The notes: generated by a model from the letters alone, not told the origin. A stretch of 32,483 nucleotides of DNA from Azoarcus sp. (GCA_031258965.1 JAIRMC010000016.1:1-32483); one strand, 5' to 3'. Shown: positions 1 through 8,545, numbered from the stretch's first letter. Numbers and translations: made by a program.

Positions 1-252
1 ATGGAAGCAACGGCGGCGTTTACGCCTTATGCGTTTAGCCTCGATCCAAAACGCCAACGCGACAAGGCGATGGCACTTGCCATGATGCACGACCTTGCCT
101 CCCGGCTTCCCCGCAAGCGTCGCCTGCGCCGTATCCTTCAACGCTGGCTTGCCTGTCGACGTCACCCACCTTACGGCGACAACGAGTATTTCCGCAAGGC
201 GGTACGACGACACGAAGTGTTTTTCCAGGAAACCTGGGAAAGACAGCCGTGA
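1..252 (+). CDS. Small basic protein or 3' end of a longer gene, unidentified
   Basis: An open frame runs from the first base to a TGA at 250-252 and encodes 83 residues. The ATG at base 1 may simply be an internal methionine, so the gene could begin outside the window. The middle is strongly basic (a run of Arg/Lys around residues 38-55) and the end is rich in aromatic and charged residues. I recognise no family. It lies upstream of surface-polysaccharide genes on the same strand, so it may be the end of another gene of that locus, but this is position-based inference only. Confidence 0.4.
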   Translation: MEATAAFTPYAFSLDPKRQRDKAMALAMMHDLASRLPRKRRLRRILQRWLACRRHPPYGDNEYFRKAVRRHEVFFQETWERQP

Positions 253-344
253 AAGCCATGGCCCTTGCACGTGTCGTATGCGATAATCAGCCAATGAACT
301 CATCTGTTGCCGAATCGCAATTATTCGACTTGCTGAACAATGGA

Positions 345-536
345 ATGAATACCAACATGATTCGCACGCCGCGCATTTCCTTTCTGATTCCCTATTTCGG
401 GCATTGGCCGTCCTGGATGCCACAAGCTCGATTGAGGGTGGGCATCGCCATCCGCCCTTTCTTCGCGCTTTCCGGAAACAGGGCATCGCCATGGAAGCAC
501 GCCATCTACTTAGCATGCACCGTTGCCGCAATCTAA
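345..536 (+). pseudogene. Remnant of a glycosyltransferase-like gene (DUF6625-type N-terminus)
   Basis: The frame contains the segment ISFLIPYFGHWPSWMP, which resembles the first beta-strand and loop of DUF6625-type sugar-transferase-like proteins of about 300 residues. Resemblance stops right after this segment. The remaining 36 or so residues look unrelated, and the frame ends at 536, just before the next gene. The frame is also open upstream to 249, with other possible starts at 294 and 357. I read it as the 5' stub of a deleted gene. A short unrelated ORF is the alternative. The family match is from memory of the motif and is only moderately secure. Confidence 0.4.
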
Positions 537-559
537 CAATTTCCTGATGAGAGTCCTAA

Positions 560-1678
560 ATGACGGATAACGCATCAAGCGAAAAGCGGTTCTTGGTACT
601 CGACGGTATCAGCGGCGTGCCACTTGGCCACGATATTACGGAGAGTCTGCGCACCGAAGGCTATATCGCTAACCATTTTGATTGTCTTCGTCTTCCCTCG
701 CGCCTCTTTCATGGGGCGCGATCTGCCTGCGCTAAAGCCATTGCTCGGTTGAGCACGGGTATGGAGTTTAATTATTTGCCACGCCTGAGACTGAAGGAAT
801 TGCATCCCGTCTTTACGACCACGATGCCGACGCATATTTTGGTGATTGGGTTCATTTACAAGTTTTTCGACCTTGCCGAATTGCGTCACTTGGCCAATGA
901 GCATCAAGCCACACTGATGCTGTATGATACGGATAGCTGTAATCTTTTCGCTAGGCGACGCGAGTTTATCTACTTCATTGAGCAGGAACTGCCAATTTAC
1001 GATCATGTTTTTTCATTTTCACGTGTCACTACGAATTTCTTTCTCCAAGTACGGAAACTCAATGCCAGCTACCTGCCTTTTGGTGCAAATCCGATCACTC
1101 TTCCAGATGTGCGGCAAAAAGACATTGATGTGCTCTTCATCGGCAGCGGGGATTTACGCCGGATTTTCTTGCTAGAACACATCCGAAACTACGTTATGGT
1201 CTTTGGCAATCGCTGGCAACGATATCGACCGCTAATCTCGCGCGAGCTTTGGGCAAACATTAGCGATCAACCAGTGTGGGGGGATGAATTGCATCGCTTG
1301 CTGGCCCGTTCGAAAATCGTGCTGAACATTACGCGCGCCGATTTCCATGGCATGGAGACGGGAATCAACTTGCGCATCTTTGAAGCTGTGGCTGCAGGCT
1401 GTTTTCTCTTGACAGATCACTGCGACGAAATCGAAGACCTCTTTGAGGTCGGCAAGGAAATCGAAACATACCAGTCATCCCGGGAGCTAGCGGATAAGGT
1501 GCGTTTTTATCTGGAGAATGAGACAAAACGCACAGACATCGCTCAAAATGGGTATGCCAAGATTTTGGAGCACCATATTTGGTGCAAACGAATTCGACAG
1601 ATGTTTTTCTATTCTGTCCCCAGGCATCTGGCAACACAGAATATTTTGATAAAAAAAGATGGGCATGGGAGGAACTGA
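560..1678 (+). CDS. CgeB-like glycosyltransferase (Glyco_trans_1_2 type)
   Basis: A 372-residue protein with no signal peptide or membrane span, so probably cytosolic or peripheral. A second Rossmann-like half begins near residue 190 (DVLFIGSGDLRR). The C-terminal segment around residues 270-350 (GMETGINLRIFEAVAAGCFLLTD followed by EDLFEVGKEI) is the nucleotide-sugar-binding pattern of the CgeB/Glyco_trans_1_2 group, in which an E-A-x-A-x-G-x-x-L/I motif contacts the donor. The ATG at 560 follows a GAGAG stretch. The next genes encode an O-antigen ligase-like protein and a WaaZ-like protein, so a role in adding a sugar to LPS or O-antigen is likely. Donor and acceptor cannot be read from sequence. 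Confidence 0.75.
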   Translation: MTDNASSEKRFLVLDGISGVPLGHDITESLRTEGYIANHFDCLRLPSRLFHGARSACAKAIARLSTGMEFNYLPRLRLKELHPVFTTTMPTHILVIGFIYKFFDLAELRHLANEHQATLMLYDTDSCNLFARRREFIYFIEQELPIYDHVFSFSRVTTNFFLQVRKLNASYLPFGANPITLPDVRQKDIDVLFIGSGDLRRIFLLEHIRNYVMVFGNRWQRYRPLISRELWANISDQPVWGDELHRLLARSKIVLNITRADFHGMETGINLRIFEAVAAGCFLLTDHCDEIEDLFEVGKEIETYQSSRELADKVRFYLENETKRTDIAQNGYAKILEHHIWCKRIRQMFFYSVPRHLATQNILIKKDGHGRN

Positions 1679-1829
1679 TGAACGGAAATTCCCCTATTTT
1701 CACTTCATGTTATAGAAATATGATCAATCATCTTTTCCGTAACCTTCGGCAGACACAATGCGGAAACTGGCAAGGCAGGCGCGCTGTCAAATCAGCATAG
1801 GGACTTTACACAGTAGCATATTTTTTCAG

Positions 1830-3071
1830 ATGGAGCAAATGTTGAGAAAAAAATTCTTTTCTCCAGATCTACATGCCGCGATACAGGCGCTTGCTTACAA
1901 ATGGATCTATGCAGGGTTTCTGGTTTATCTAGCCGCTTGGTTCTTTCTGGAAGGCAGTCGCCAGAAAACCTTTTTCTACTTGCTGCTCGCCCTGCCTGCA
2001 CTATCCCTGTTCCCGCATTTACGCCATATTTTTCGGGTGGATCACCGGGCCATGCTAGCCTTCACAAGCTTTCTCGCATATTTTTCCGTCAGTGCCTGCT
2101 GGGGTGAAGGCACATTCCGGGACGCACTCAAACTGGCTCTTCTCACCTTTTGTCTGTTGCTGGTGATCGAGGCATGTATGCGCTACTTTACTACGAAATT
2201 CCTAGTGGACTTCATTATAATCATCGGCGGTCTTTCCATCTGTATTCATCTCCTCGCAATTCCATCGCTGGAGGGCGGGTTTTCCACGTTTACCAAAACA
2301 AGATTTTCCTTACATTATTCCGAGGGGTGGGGCAACGACAATCCTATTGATTCCGCTATTATACTGGGCCTTCCTGTCATTGCTGCCTGGTGGAGCTTTC
2401 CCGGAAGAAAACGTCTTGTTCAGGTATCATTATTCCTGCTAATATTGTGTGCTTCTGTCCTAATTCTATTTACAAAAAGCCGTGGTCCAATCCTCGCCTT
2501 GGGGGCAACTCTACTGGCTATGACGCTCACCCGGCGAAATAAAAGTGACGTGCTATTACTTTGTTCCGCTTGTGCATTGTCGGGCATCCTGTTTTTGTGT
2601 GTAGATATTGAAGAACATATCCGAGAGAGAATCATGGTATCTAATTACAGAGTTCATATCTGGCGACAGACTTGGGAGCAATTTCTGGATCATTTCTGGC
2701 TGGGGTCTGGATTCGGCAGTAGGGCCAATATTCCTATCTCTCCCGAATGGGCCGTAACGCACGCCCATTCCTTCGTTCTCGAAGCGTTCCGAGTCGGTGG
2801 TATCATTGGTGGCTGTCTGTTGTTCCTCCTGTTGTGGACCATGATGGATCGCCGCATTCTAAATTCCGTTGGATTCTTTTTTTTACTTTGGTTGATATAC
2901 GGTATGTTATGCTTGTTGACGAATGGCCGCCTGTTGTTGATTCAACCTTGGGAAATTGAGTTTTTTGCCTTTTGGGTACCTTTATTGTGCTTGCATTTTT
3001 TAACGCACGTTATCCCAGATCAGAATAAAATGACATCTCCTCCTCCTTCGTCTGGAGCAGCGGCATGCTGA
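1830..3071 (+). CDS. O-antigen ligase / polymerase-like membrane protein (Wzy_C family)
   Basis: About 413 residues with ten or more hydrophobic segments, so an inner-membrane protein. The Wzy_C (WaaL/Wzy) signature is visible: NDNPIDSAIILGLPV, then KSRGPILALGATLLA, then a large periplasmic loop containing YRVHIWRQTWEQF, GSGFGS and THAHSFVLEAFRVGG. The Arg and His residues in this loop are typical of the family that transfers undecaprenyl-linked glycan to lipid A-core or polymerises O-units. The frame is open upstream to 1758. I chose the ATG at 1830 because the first hydrophobic helix follows soon after, but 1758, 1839 and 1842 remain possible. Its stop overlaps the next gene by 7 bases, which indicates coupling. 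Ligase versus polymerase is not resolved. Confidence 0.75.
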   Translation: MEQMLRKKFFSPDLHAAIQALAYKWIYAGFLVYLAAWFFLEGSRQKTFFYLLLALPALSLFPHLRHIFRVDHRAMLAFTSFLAYFSVSACWGEGTFRDALKLALLTFCLLLVIEACMRYFTTKFLVDFIIIIGGLSICIHLLAIPSLEGGFSTFTKTRFSLHYSEGWGNDNPIDSAIILGLPVIAAWWSFPGRKRLVQVSLFLLILCASVLILFTKSRGPILALGATLLAMTLTRRNKSDVLLLCSACALSGILFLCVDIEEHIRERIMVSNYRVHIWRQTWEQFLDHFWLGSGFGSRANIPISPEWAVTHAHSFVLEAFRVGGIIGGCLLFLLLWTMMDRRILNSVGFFFLLWLIYGMLCLLTNGRLLLIQPWEIEFFAFWVPLLCLHFLTHVIPDQNKMTSPPPSSGAAAC

Positions 3072-3916
3072 CGCTCGAACAGGAGGGTAACCAGCGCGTT
3101 CTTCGAGAAGGCGATCAGTGCATTTTCCTTCGGGATTTTGACGATTGTAGGAAGCATTACTCCGGCAATCTCTTCCTGCTGGCCTCAGGCCGTTCGGCAG
3201 CAGCCTTTCCTGTTGCGAAATATGCTGCTTTCCCGTTTATCGCCATGAATGGCTCCATCTTACGCCTCGTGCAAGAAGGCATTGAACCTTTATTCTATAT
3301 GTGCGACGACAGTAGCTTCGTAGCGGCGCGTCCCGATTTCGCAGCGCTGGGTGCAAAACATGCCCGGCACCTCGCCATGAACCTCGAATGCCTTCAGGCC
3401 TTGCATGAATTCGATCCTGGAATCCTGTCCGGCAAACGGGTCTATCTTTTAGAACGAGTAAACCGCTATTACGGTAAAAATCCATTGTCAGACAGGCGTT
3501 TCGCCTGGAGCATCCGCAAGGATTCAGATCTAATTTCCGGTTTTTCCCTGTTTCGGCAAAAAACCAATCGCATTGGTTTCAGTCGAAACCTGCAAAAGGG
3601 CTATTTTGGCAGCCGTACCATTGTCTATGGCGCAACACAGCTTGCCTATCACCTGGGATTTCCCAAAGTATTCATCATCGGCATGGATTTACGCGCAAGC
3701 ATGGGCCGTTTTTACGAGCAAAAACAAGGCGCATTGCCTACGTCACTAGACATGGATTTTAATAATTTTATTCTGCCCAGTTTCCGTCTCATGGCAAAAA
3801 AAATCATTGCGCAAGAAGATTTCAGGGTTTTCAATCTTTCCCCGGAAAGTCGCTTGCCTACTAGCATCCTGCCCAAGATTAATCTTGAACAGTTGCATCA
3901 ATTTATCGCTCCTTGA
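3065..3916 (+). CDS. waaZ: WaaZ/RfaZ-like LPS core biosynthesis protein
   Basis: A 283-residue soluble protein, the same length as I recall for enterobacterial WaaZ, which adds a third Kdo to the inner core. Recognisable blocks are NLFLLASGRSAAAFPV (near 35-50), FIAMNGSI, YMCDD, the ERVNRYYG region, FAWSIRKDSD, LFRQKTNRIGFS, GYFGSRTI and HLGFPKVFIIGMDL. The fold suggests a Rossmann-like transferase. The ATG at 3065 has a GGAG at 3054-3057, and it overlaps the end of the ligase-like gene, so both are probably co-translated. The preceding polysaccharide genes support a role in LPS core. The exact sugar is inferred from family resemblance only. Confidence 0.65.
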   Translation: MLTLEQEGNQRVLREGDQCIFLRDFDDCRKHYSGNLFLLASGRSAAAFPVAKYAAFPFIAMNGSILRLVQEGIEPLFYMCDDSSFVAARPDFAALGAKHARHLAMNLECLQALHEFDPGILSGKRVYLLERVNRYYGKNPLSDRRFAWSIRKDSDLISGFSLFRQKTNRIGFSRNLQKGYFGSRTIVYGATQLAYHLGFPKVFIIGMDLRASMGRFYEQKQGALPTSLDMDFNNFILPSFRLMAKKIIAQEDFRVFNLSPESRLPTSILPKINLEQLHQFIAP

Positions 3917-4127
3917 GGATTGGGTTATCGTCTGCTTGAGAGATTAAGTGTTTAGTCAGCCCTGAACAATACCGAATTTAGCGAATCCGGCCTTGCTTGA
4001 CCCATTGTTTTCCGAGTACAAGCTGTGGTGGTACAGCCAGCCGCATCGGTCAGATCGGCATGAAAAATTATTCCTTAAGGATCGAAAAGAAGGAAAATCC
4101 GAGTTGAGCCTCCAGGGAGGATGTGGT

Positions 4128-4165
4128 CGTACAGACTGGGGACGACGATGTCCCCAGTCTGTACG
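4128..4165. repeat. Perfect 16-bp inverted repeat with 6-nt loop
   Basis: Arms CGTACAGACTGGGGAC (4128-4143) and GTCCCCAGTCTGTACG (4150-4165) are exact reverse complements around GACGAT. The hairpin sits between convergent genes, so it may stop transcription from either side. It lacks a T-tract, so it is not a classic intrinsic terminator. Confidence 0.85.
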
Positions 4166-4179
4166 GCTGCAAGGCTGTA

Positions 4180-4213
4180 TGGATTGCCGCGCCCCTACGC
4201 GCCCCGCAATGAC
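4180..4213. repeat. REP-like element, copy 1
   Basis: The sequence TGGATTGCCGCG...CTACGCGC...CGCAATGAC closely matches the stretch at 21825-21858 and the degenerate copy near 10470-10541. It resembles the GTCATTGCGAGG...GCGGCAATCCA type of extragenic repeat found in many Gram-negative genomes. Confidence 0.6.
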
Positions 4214-4259
4214 AAGGAAAGGGGCTGTGCGGACTGCATCTGACTCCTGACGTCGGCGC

Positions 4260-5069
4260 TCACCAGTCAGCCCGCTCGATTTCTCCGAACGAACGCCCGA
4301 GGAACCTTTCCCCTATCGTCTGGAACCGCAACGGAATGTCGGTGACGATATAGCGGTAGCTCGCCGGTTCCGCGTCCATGGCGGCCAACCCGGTCTGTTG
4401 CAGGCGCGCGGCGGCCAGTTCGGCGGCGGTGAGGGCGGAATCTATCAGACGCACACGCTCCCCCGCCACGTCGCGCAACAGCGGTTTGAGCAAAGGATAA
4501 TGGGTACAGCCGAGCACGAGGCTGTCGATATCCTCGGCCAGCACGGGGCGCAGGTATTCCTGTGCGGCTAGGCGGGTGACGGGATGATCAAGCCAGCCTT
4601 CTTCGACCAGCGGGACGAAAAGCGGACAGGCTTGCGAATAGACCCGCGCGCCGGGATCGAGCGCGTGTATCCGCCGCGCGTAGGCATTGCTGTTGATGGT
4701 GGTCGGCGTACCGATGACGCCAATTCGCCCGCCCCGCCCGTCCGCTGCGGCACGCGCGCCCGCTTCGATGACGTCGATGATAGGTACGCCTTTGGCATGC
4801 GCCGAGATGGTCTTCAGGGCCACGGCGGCCATGGTGTTACAGGCGACGATCAGCATCTTGACGTTCCGCCGCAGCAAGAAGTCGACGATCTGCGCGGCGT
4901 ACTGTTCGATGGTCGCTACCGATTTGACGCCATAGGGTACCCGCGCGGTGTCGCCGAAGTAGACGATGCTCTCCAGCGGCAGCCGCTCCATCAGAGCGCG
5001 GACGACGGTAAGGCCGCCCACGCCGGAATCGAAAATCCCGATAGAATAATGCTTTTTGGGTGCGCTCAC
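4260..5069 (-). CDS. murI: Glutamate racemase
   Basis: Converts L-glutamate to D-glutamate for peptidoglycan stem peptides in the cytosol. The 269 residues match the family length. The N-terminal [14 protein letters not shown] motif supplies the catalytic Asp/Ser region. Both catalytic cysteines are present, in VACNTMAA (near residue 76) and [11 protein letters not shown] (near residue 187). [13 protein letters not shown] is also typical. It starts with GTG at 5069, whose bases overlap the TGA of tyrS (GTGA), so it is probably translated by coupling. No separate ribosome-binding site is evident. Confidence 0.96.
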   Translation of the reverse strand: MSAPKKHYSIGIFDSGVGGLTVVRALMERLPLESIVYFGDTARVPYGVKSVATIEQYAAQIVDFLLRRNVKMLIVACNTMAAVALKTISAHAKGVPIIDVIEAGARAAADGRGGRIGVIGTPTTINSNAYARRIHALDPGARVYSQACPLFVPLVEEGWLDHPVTRLAAQEYLRPVLAEDIDSLVLGCTHYPLLKPLLRDVAGERVRLIDSALTAAELAAARLQQTGLAAMDAEPASYRYIVTDIPLRFQTIGERFLGRSFGEIERADW

Positions 5070-6277
5070 GCCAGCACCACGGCGGCAAACTTGCGTTTGC
5101 CGACTTGCAGGACGACCCTGCCGCCCGCGGCGAGCGACAGGGCGCGATCCTCGAGGCGCTCGCCATTGAGCCTGACCGCACCCTGTTCGATCATGCGCAG
5201 GGCTTCCGACGTGGTGCCGGTAAGGCCGGCTTCCTTGATGACCTTGAATACCGGCATGCCCGCGCCGACCGCAACCCGTACTTCGGGAATGTCATCGGGA
5301 ATGGCGTTGTGCTGGAACCTCGCTTCGAAATCGGCAAGCGCCTCATCCGCCGCGCGTTCGCTGTGGAAACGGGCGACGAATTCCCGCGCCAACATGACTT
5401 TGGCGTCGCGCGGATTGCGCCCGCCTTCGATTTCGGCTTTCAGGGCCGCGATGTCGTCCGAGGAGCGCAGGGAAAGCAATTCGTAATAACGCCACATCAA
5501 GGTGTCGGACACCGACATGGTCTTGCCAAAGATTTCCTTCGGCGGCTCGGCGATGCCGATGTAGTTGCCGAGGGACTTGGACATCTTGTTGACGCCGTCC
5601 AGCCCTTCGAGCAGGGGCATCATCAACGCGCATTGCGGCGCTTGGCCGTAATGCTTTTGCAGTTCACGCCCCATCAGCAAGTTGAAACGCTGGTCGGCGC
5701 CGCCTAGTTCCACATCAGCCTCCATCGTCACCGAATCGTAGCCTTGGCAAAGCGGGTAGAGAAACTCGTGGATCGAGATCGCTTGCCGGTTCGCGTAGCG
5801 TTTGGCGAAATCGTCGCGTTCGAGCATGCGCGCCACGGTCTGTCGCGCGGCAAGGCGAATCAGGCCCGTCGCGTCCAGATCGTTCATCCATGCGGAATTG
5901 AAACAGATTTCGGTCTTCTCCGGATCTAGAATCTTGAATACCTGCTCCCGATAAGTCGCGGCGTTGGCAAGCACCTGCTCGCGGGTCAGCGGCGGGCGCG
6001 TCGCGTTCTTGCCGCTCGGATCGCCGATCATGCCCGTGAAGTCGCCGATCAGGAACATGACGTGATGTCCGAGTTCCTGGAAATGGCGCAGCTTGTTGAG
6101 CACGACGGTATGCCCGAGATGCAGGTCGGGGGCGGTCGGATCGAAACCGGCCTTGACCCGCAAGGGGCGGCCAGCCTTCAGTTTGTCAACCAGCTCGGCC
6201 TCAATCAGCAATTCGCCGGTTCCGCGCCGGATCAAGTCCATTGCGGCCTCGATTTCTTCGGCCTCGATTTCTTGCAT
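5066..6277 (-). CDS. tyrS: Tyrosine-tRNA ligase
   Basis: Charges tRNA-Tyr with tyrosine. The class I signatures are clear: HLGHT at about residues 53-57 after AGFDPTAPD, and KMSKSLGN in the middle of the protein. A C-terminal S4 RNA-binding domain ([20 protein letters not shown] onward) completes the roughly 403 residues. The frame is open to a TTG at 6289, but the ATG at 6277 is preceded at a good distance by GGAGAA (6282-6287), which would lie inside the coding region if the TTG were used, so I prefer 6277. It is the first gene of a tyrS-murI pair with a 4-base overlap, divergent from the M23 peptidase gene. Confidence 0.96.
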   Translation of the reverse strand: MQEIEAEEIEAAMDLIRRGTGELLIEAELVDKLKAGRPLRVKAGFDPTAPDLHLGHTVVLNKLRHFQELGHHVMFLIGDFTGMIGDPSGKNATRPPLTREQVLANAATYREQVFKILDPEKTEICFNSAWMNDLDATGLIRLAARQTVARMLERDDFAKRYANRQAISIHEFLYPLCQGYDSVTMEADVELGGADQRFNLLMGRELQKHYGQAPQCALMMPLLEGLDGVNKMSKSLGNYIGIAEPPKEIFGKTMSVSDTLMWRYYELLSLRSSDDIAALKAEIEGGRNPRDAKVMLAREFVARFHSERAADEALADFEARFQHNAIPDDIPEVRVAVGAGMPVFKVIKEAGLTGTTSEALRMIEQGAVRLNGERLEDRALSLAAGGRVVLQVGKRKFAAVVLA

Positions 6278-6363
6278 AGATTTCTCCAATAGGTCACAAC
6301 CGGGGGGTTGCGTGCTTTGTTAGACTCCAAGCGCACTCCCCAAGAGAGTCAAGAGTTTCAATC

Positions 6364-7893
6364 ATGCGAATAAAAAAAAGCAAGATTCTAGCCGAACTAC
6401 GTTGGCGGCTAGCCGAGTTGCGCTGGCGCTTAGCCGCGCTTCCCAATCGTTCCAGCCAATTGCGTTGGCGCATGAGCGGGCTGTCCGGATGCTTGGCCGA
6501 TCTGCGCTGGCATCTGGGCGAGCTTCGCTGGCGGCTGCTGGCCAAGCAGCATCCGCGCCTGAGCAGGTTGGGCAGCCGGATGGCCGAACTGCCGTGGCGG
6601 ATTTTCGACCACGGGCGGCCTCTGGTCATCGGCGGTTTCGCGGGTGTTTCCATCCTCGGCGGTGTCGCCGCCACGGCGGTTGTCGTTCCGGAAGACCCCG
6701 TCGACATGCAGACAGTGCTGGAAAAACTGGCCGTCACGCCCTCGGCCTTGCCCCCGCCCGATCTGCCTTTTGTGTATGACGACAATATCGGCCCCGGCGA
6801 TACGATACAGTCTGTATTCCAACGCCTGGGCATTACAGACCCAGAAGCACTGGCTCTCTTCAAGAACGATAAAACGGTTTCCCGCGCCCTGCGCCAATTG
6901 CGCAACGGAAGATCGCTGACCGCCATCGTGGGTCCTTCCGGCCGTCTGCTGTCCTTGCGCCTGCCGTTGGCACCGGACGGCGTTTATCTCGACGTATCGC
7001 GAGACGCGCCCGGGCAGCCGTTCCGGATATCCCAACCGCCCGAAGTCGCGCTCGAAACCGGCATCGAAATGCGCAACGGCGTCATCAAATATTCGCTATT
7101 CGCCGCAACCGAGGCAGTCGGCCTGCCCGACAGCATCGCCACCCAACTCACCGATCTGTTCGGCGCCGAAATAGATTTCCATGCCGATCTGCGCCCCGGC
7201 GATACCTTCAGTGTGATCTACGAGACATTTTACGACAAAGGCATTTCCGCGCGTACCGGGCGCATCATCGCCGCCGAATTCATCAACCGGGGCCGCCGCC
7301 ATGCCATTTTCCGGCACACGGCCCCTGATGGCAGGTCGGACTACTACACCAGCAGCGGCCAGAGCCTTCGCAGCACTTTCCTGCGTTCCCCATTGGAATT
7401 CACCAAGGTCACTTCCGGTTTTGGCCGCCGCCTGCATCCGGTATTCGGTGGCTGGCGCAATCACCAGGGCGTGGATTTCGGCGCGCCCTCCGGCACGCCG
7501 GTGCGGGCCACTTCGGGCGGCGAAGTCAGTTTCGTCGGCCATCAAGGCGGTTACGGCAACATCGTCATCCTGAAGCACAAGGGGAACGTGAGCACGGCTT
7601 ATGCGCATTTGAGCGCCTTCGCGCCCGGCCTGCGCGTGGGCAATACGGTCGAGCAGGGCGAAACCATTGCCCGGGTGGGCGCAACGGGCCGGGTGAGCGG
7701 CCCGCATTTGCATTACGAATTTCGCATCGACAATGTGGCGCAAAACCCGATGACTGTGGCCCTGCCCGCTCCCGCGCCCCTGACCGGCAAGGAACTCGCC
7801 CGGTTCCGCGAAAACGCCCGCCTTCTGCACAGGCATCTGGCCCTGCTCGGCTACCGCATCGCCGCCAACGACGAAATCGTAGCCAAGCACTAA
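6364..7893 (+). CDS. Membrane-anchored M23 murein endopeptidase (MepM/YebA-like)
   Basis: A 509-residue envelope protein predicted to cut peptidoglycan cross-links in the periplasm. In order it has a basic N-terminal region with seven heptads (residues 12-60), a hydrophobic anchor near 86-109, an OapA/LysM-like segment (DDNIGPGDTIQSVFQRLGI, near 139-157), a Csd3-type middle domain, and an M23 domain near 345-470. The zinc-site motifs HQGVDFG and HLHYEF are intact, so the enzyme should be active. The ATG at 6364 follows AGAG-rich sequence. It is divergent from tyrS. The N-terminal repeat is unlike the usual short cytoplasmic tail of the family; see findings. Confidence 0.9.
   Translation: MRIKKSKILAELRWRLAELRWRLAALPNRSSQLRWRMSGLSGCLADLRWHLGELRWRLLAKQHPRLSRLGSRMAELPWRIFDHGRPLVIGGFAGVSILGGVAATAVVVPEDPVDMQTVLEKLAVTPSALPPPDLPFVYDDNIGPGDTIQSVFQRLGITDPEALALFKNDKTVSRALRQLRNGRSLTAIVGPSGRLLSLRLPLAPDGVYLDVSRDAPGQPFRISQPPEVALETGIEMRNGVIKYSLFAATEAVGLPDSIATQLTDLFGAEIDFHADLRPGDTFSVIYETFYDKGISARTGRIIAAEFINRGRRHAIFRHTAPDGRSDYYTSSGQSLRSTFLRSPLEFTKVTSGFGRRLHPVFGGWRNHQGVDFGAPSGTPVRATSGGEVSFVGHQGGYGNIVILKHKGNVSTAYAHLSAFAPGLRVGNTVEQGETIARVGATGRVSGPHLHYEFRIDNVAQNPMTVALPAPAPLTGKELARFRENARLLHRHLALLGYRIAANDEIVAKH
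6397..6543 (+). repeat. Seven in-frame 21-bp (heptad) repeats
   Basis: Codons 12-60 of the M23 peptidase gene form seven consecutive seven-residue units, each starting with Leu (12, 19, 26, 33, 40, 47, 54). Five units begin L-R-W-R or L-R-W-H, and two (26 and 40) are diverged. The DNA copies differ mainly by silent changes, so selection seems to have kept the protein pattern. Confidence 0.85.
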
Positions 7894-7924
7894 CCACGGC
7901 GGCGGGCGTGCAGCGCAGCGAGCG

Positions 7925-8545
7925 TCAGCCCTTTTCCGCAAGCAGCCGGTAAAGCGACATCAACATCCCCGCCGTCGCGCCCCAGATGAAGTAGTCGCCG
8001 TAAGGCATGGCATGGAAATGGCGTGACGCGTTGCCCACGCGCAAGGTGTGACGCCGATGGCTGGCCGGATCGAGAAAATGCGCCAGCGGCGCCTCGAACA
8101 CTTCCGCGACCTCGAAAGCATCCAGTTCCAACGCTAGCGGCGGGCGCAGCAGACCAACCACCGGAGTGACGCGAAAACCCGTGCCGGTCAGGTAATCCGG
8201 CAGATGCCCGATGATCTCGACCCGATCCGGGGCAAGCCCGATTTCCTCCCGCGCCTCGCGCAGCGCGGTGGCTTCCGCCGAAACGTCGCCCGACTCCATG
8301 CCGCCGCCCGGAAAACTGATCTGCCCCGGATGGTGATGCAGATGATCGGTGCGCCGGGTGAGCAGCACCGTCGGCCCCTTGTGTGCGCCCATCGCCTGCC
8401 CTTCGTGCAGCACGAGAGGCACCAGCACGGCTGCCGGACGATGCGCCCGCCCGCCCGCGCCGGGCCAATCGCCGTCCGTGGCACTGCCCTCGTCCGGGCG
8501 CGCCAAGCAGCGGCGCAGTCTTGTCACCACATCATCCGCCATCAT
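7925..8545 (-). CDS. NUDIX hydrolase, probable CoA pyrophosphatase (NudL-like)
   Basis: A 206-residue cytosolic protein. The NUDIX box runs from GGGMESGDVS through ATALREAREEIGL (near residues 100-122) with all metal-binding glutamates. The preceding PAAVLVPLV...VLLTRRT...HHHPGQISFPGG is the UPF0035 pattern that marks CoA pyrophosphatases of the NudL/YeaB group, which cleave CoA or acyl-CoA to 4'-phosphopantetheine and 3',5'-ADP. The length fits the family. It stands alone on the minus strand, 31 bases from the convergent M23 gene. Substrate is inferred from the subfamily motif. Confidence 0.88.
   Translation of the reverse strand: MMADDVVTRLRRCLARPDEGSATDGDWPGAGGRAHRPAAVLVPLVLHEGQAMGAHKGPTVLLTRRTDHLHHHPGQISFPGGGMESGDVSAEATALREAREEIGLAPDRVEIIGHLPDYLTGTGFRVTPVVGLLRPPLALELDAFEVAEVFEAPLAHFLDPASHRRHTLRVGNASRHFHAMPYGDYFIWGATAGMLMSLYRLLAEKG

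Larger units (their letters stand above)
3917..4259. other. Convergent intergenic region with hairpin and REP-like repeat
   Basis: No gene is supported in these 343 bases, between the 3' ends of the waaZ-like gene (plus) and murI (minus). The stretch holds a perfect inverted repeat (4128-4165) and a REP-like element (4180-4213), listed separately. A short open frame across the repeats (from 3993) looks like a by-product of the palindromes. Confidence 0.7.

Noticed and set aside
3993-4250. Possible 85-residue gene on plus after the waaZ-like gene
   Set aside because: Most of the frame is made of the hairpin and REP-like element; there is no motif.
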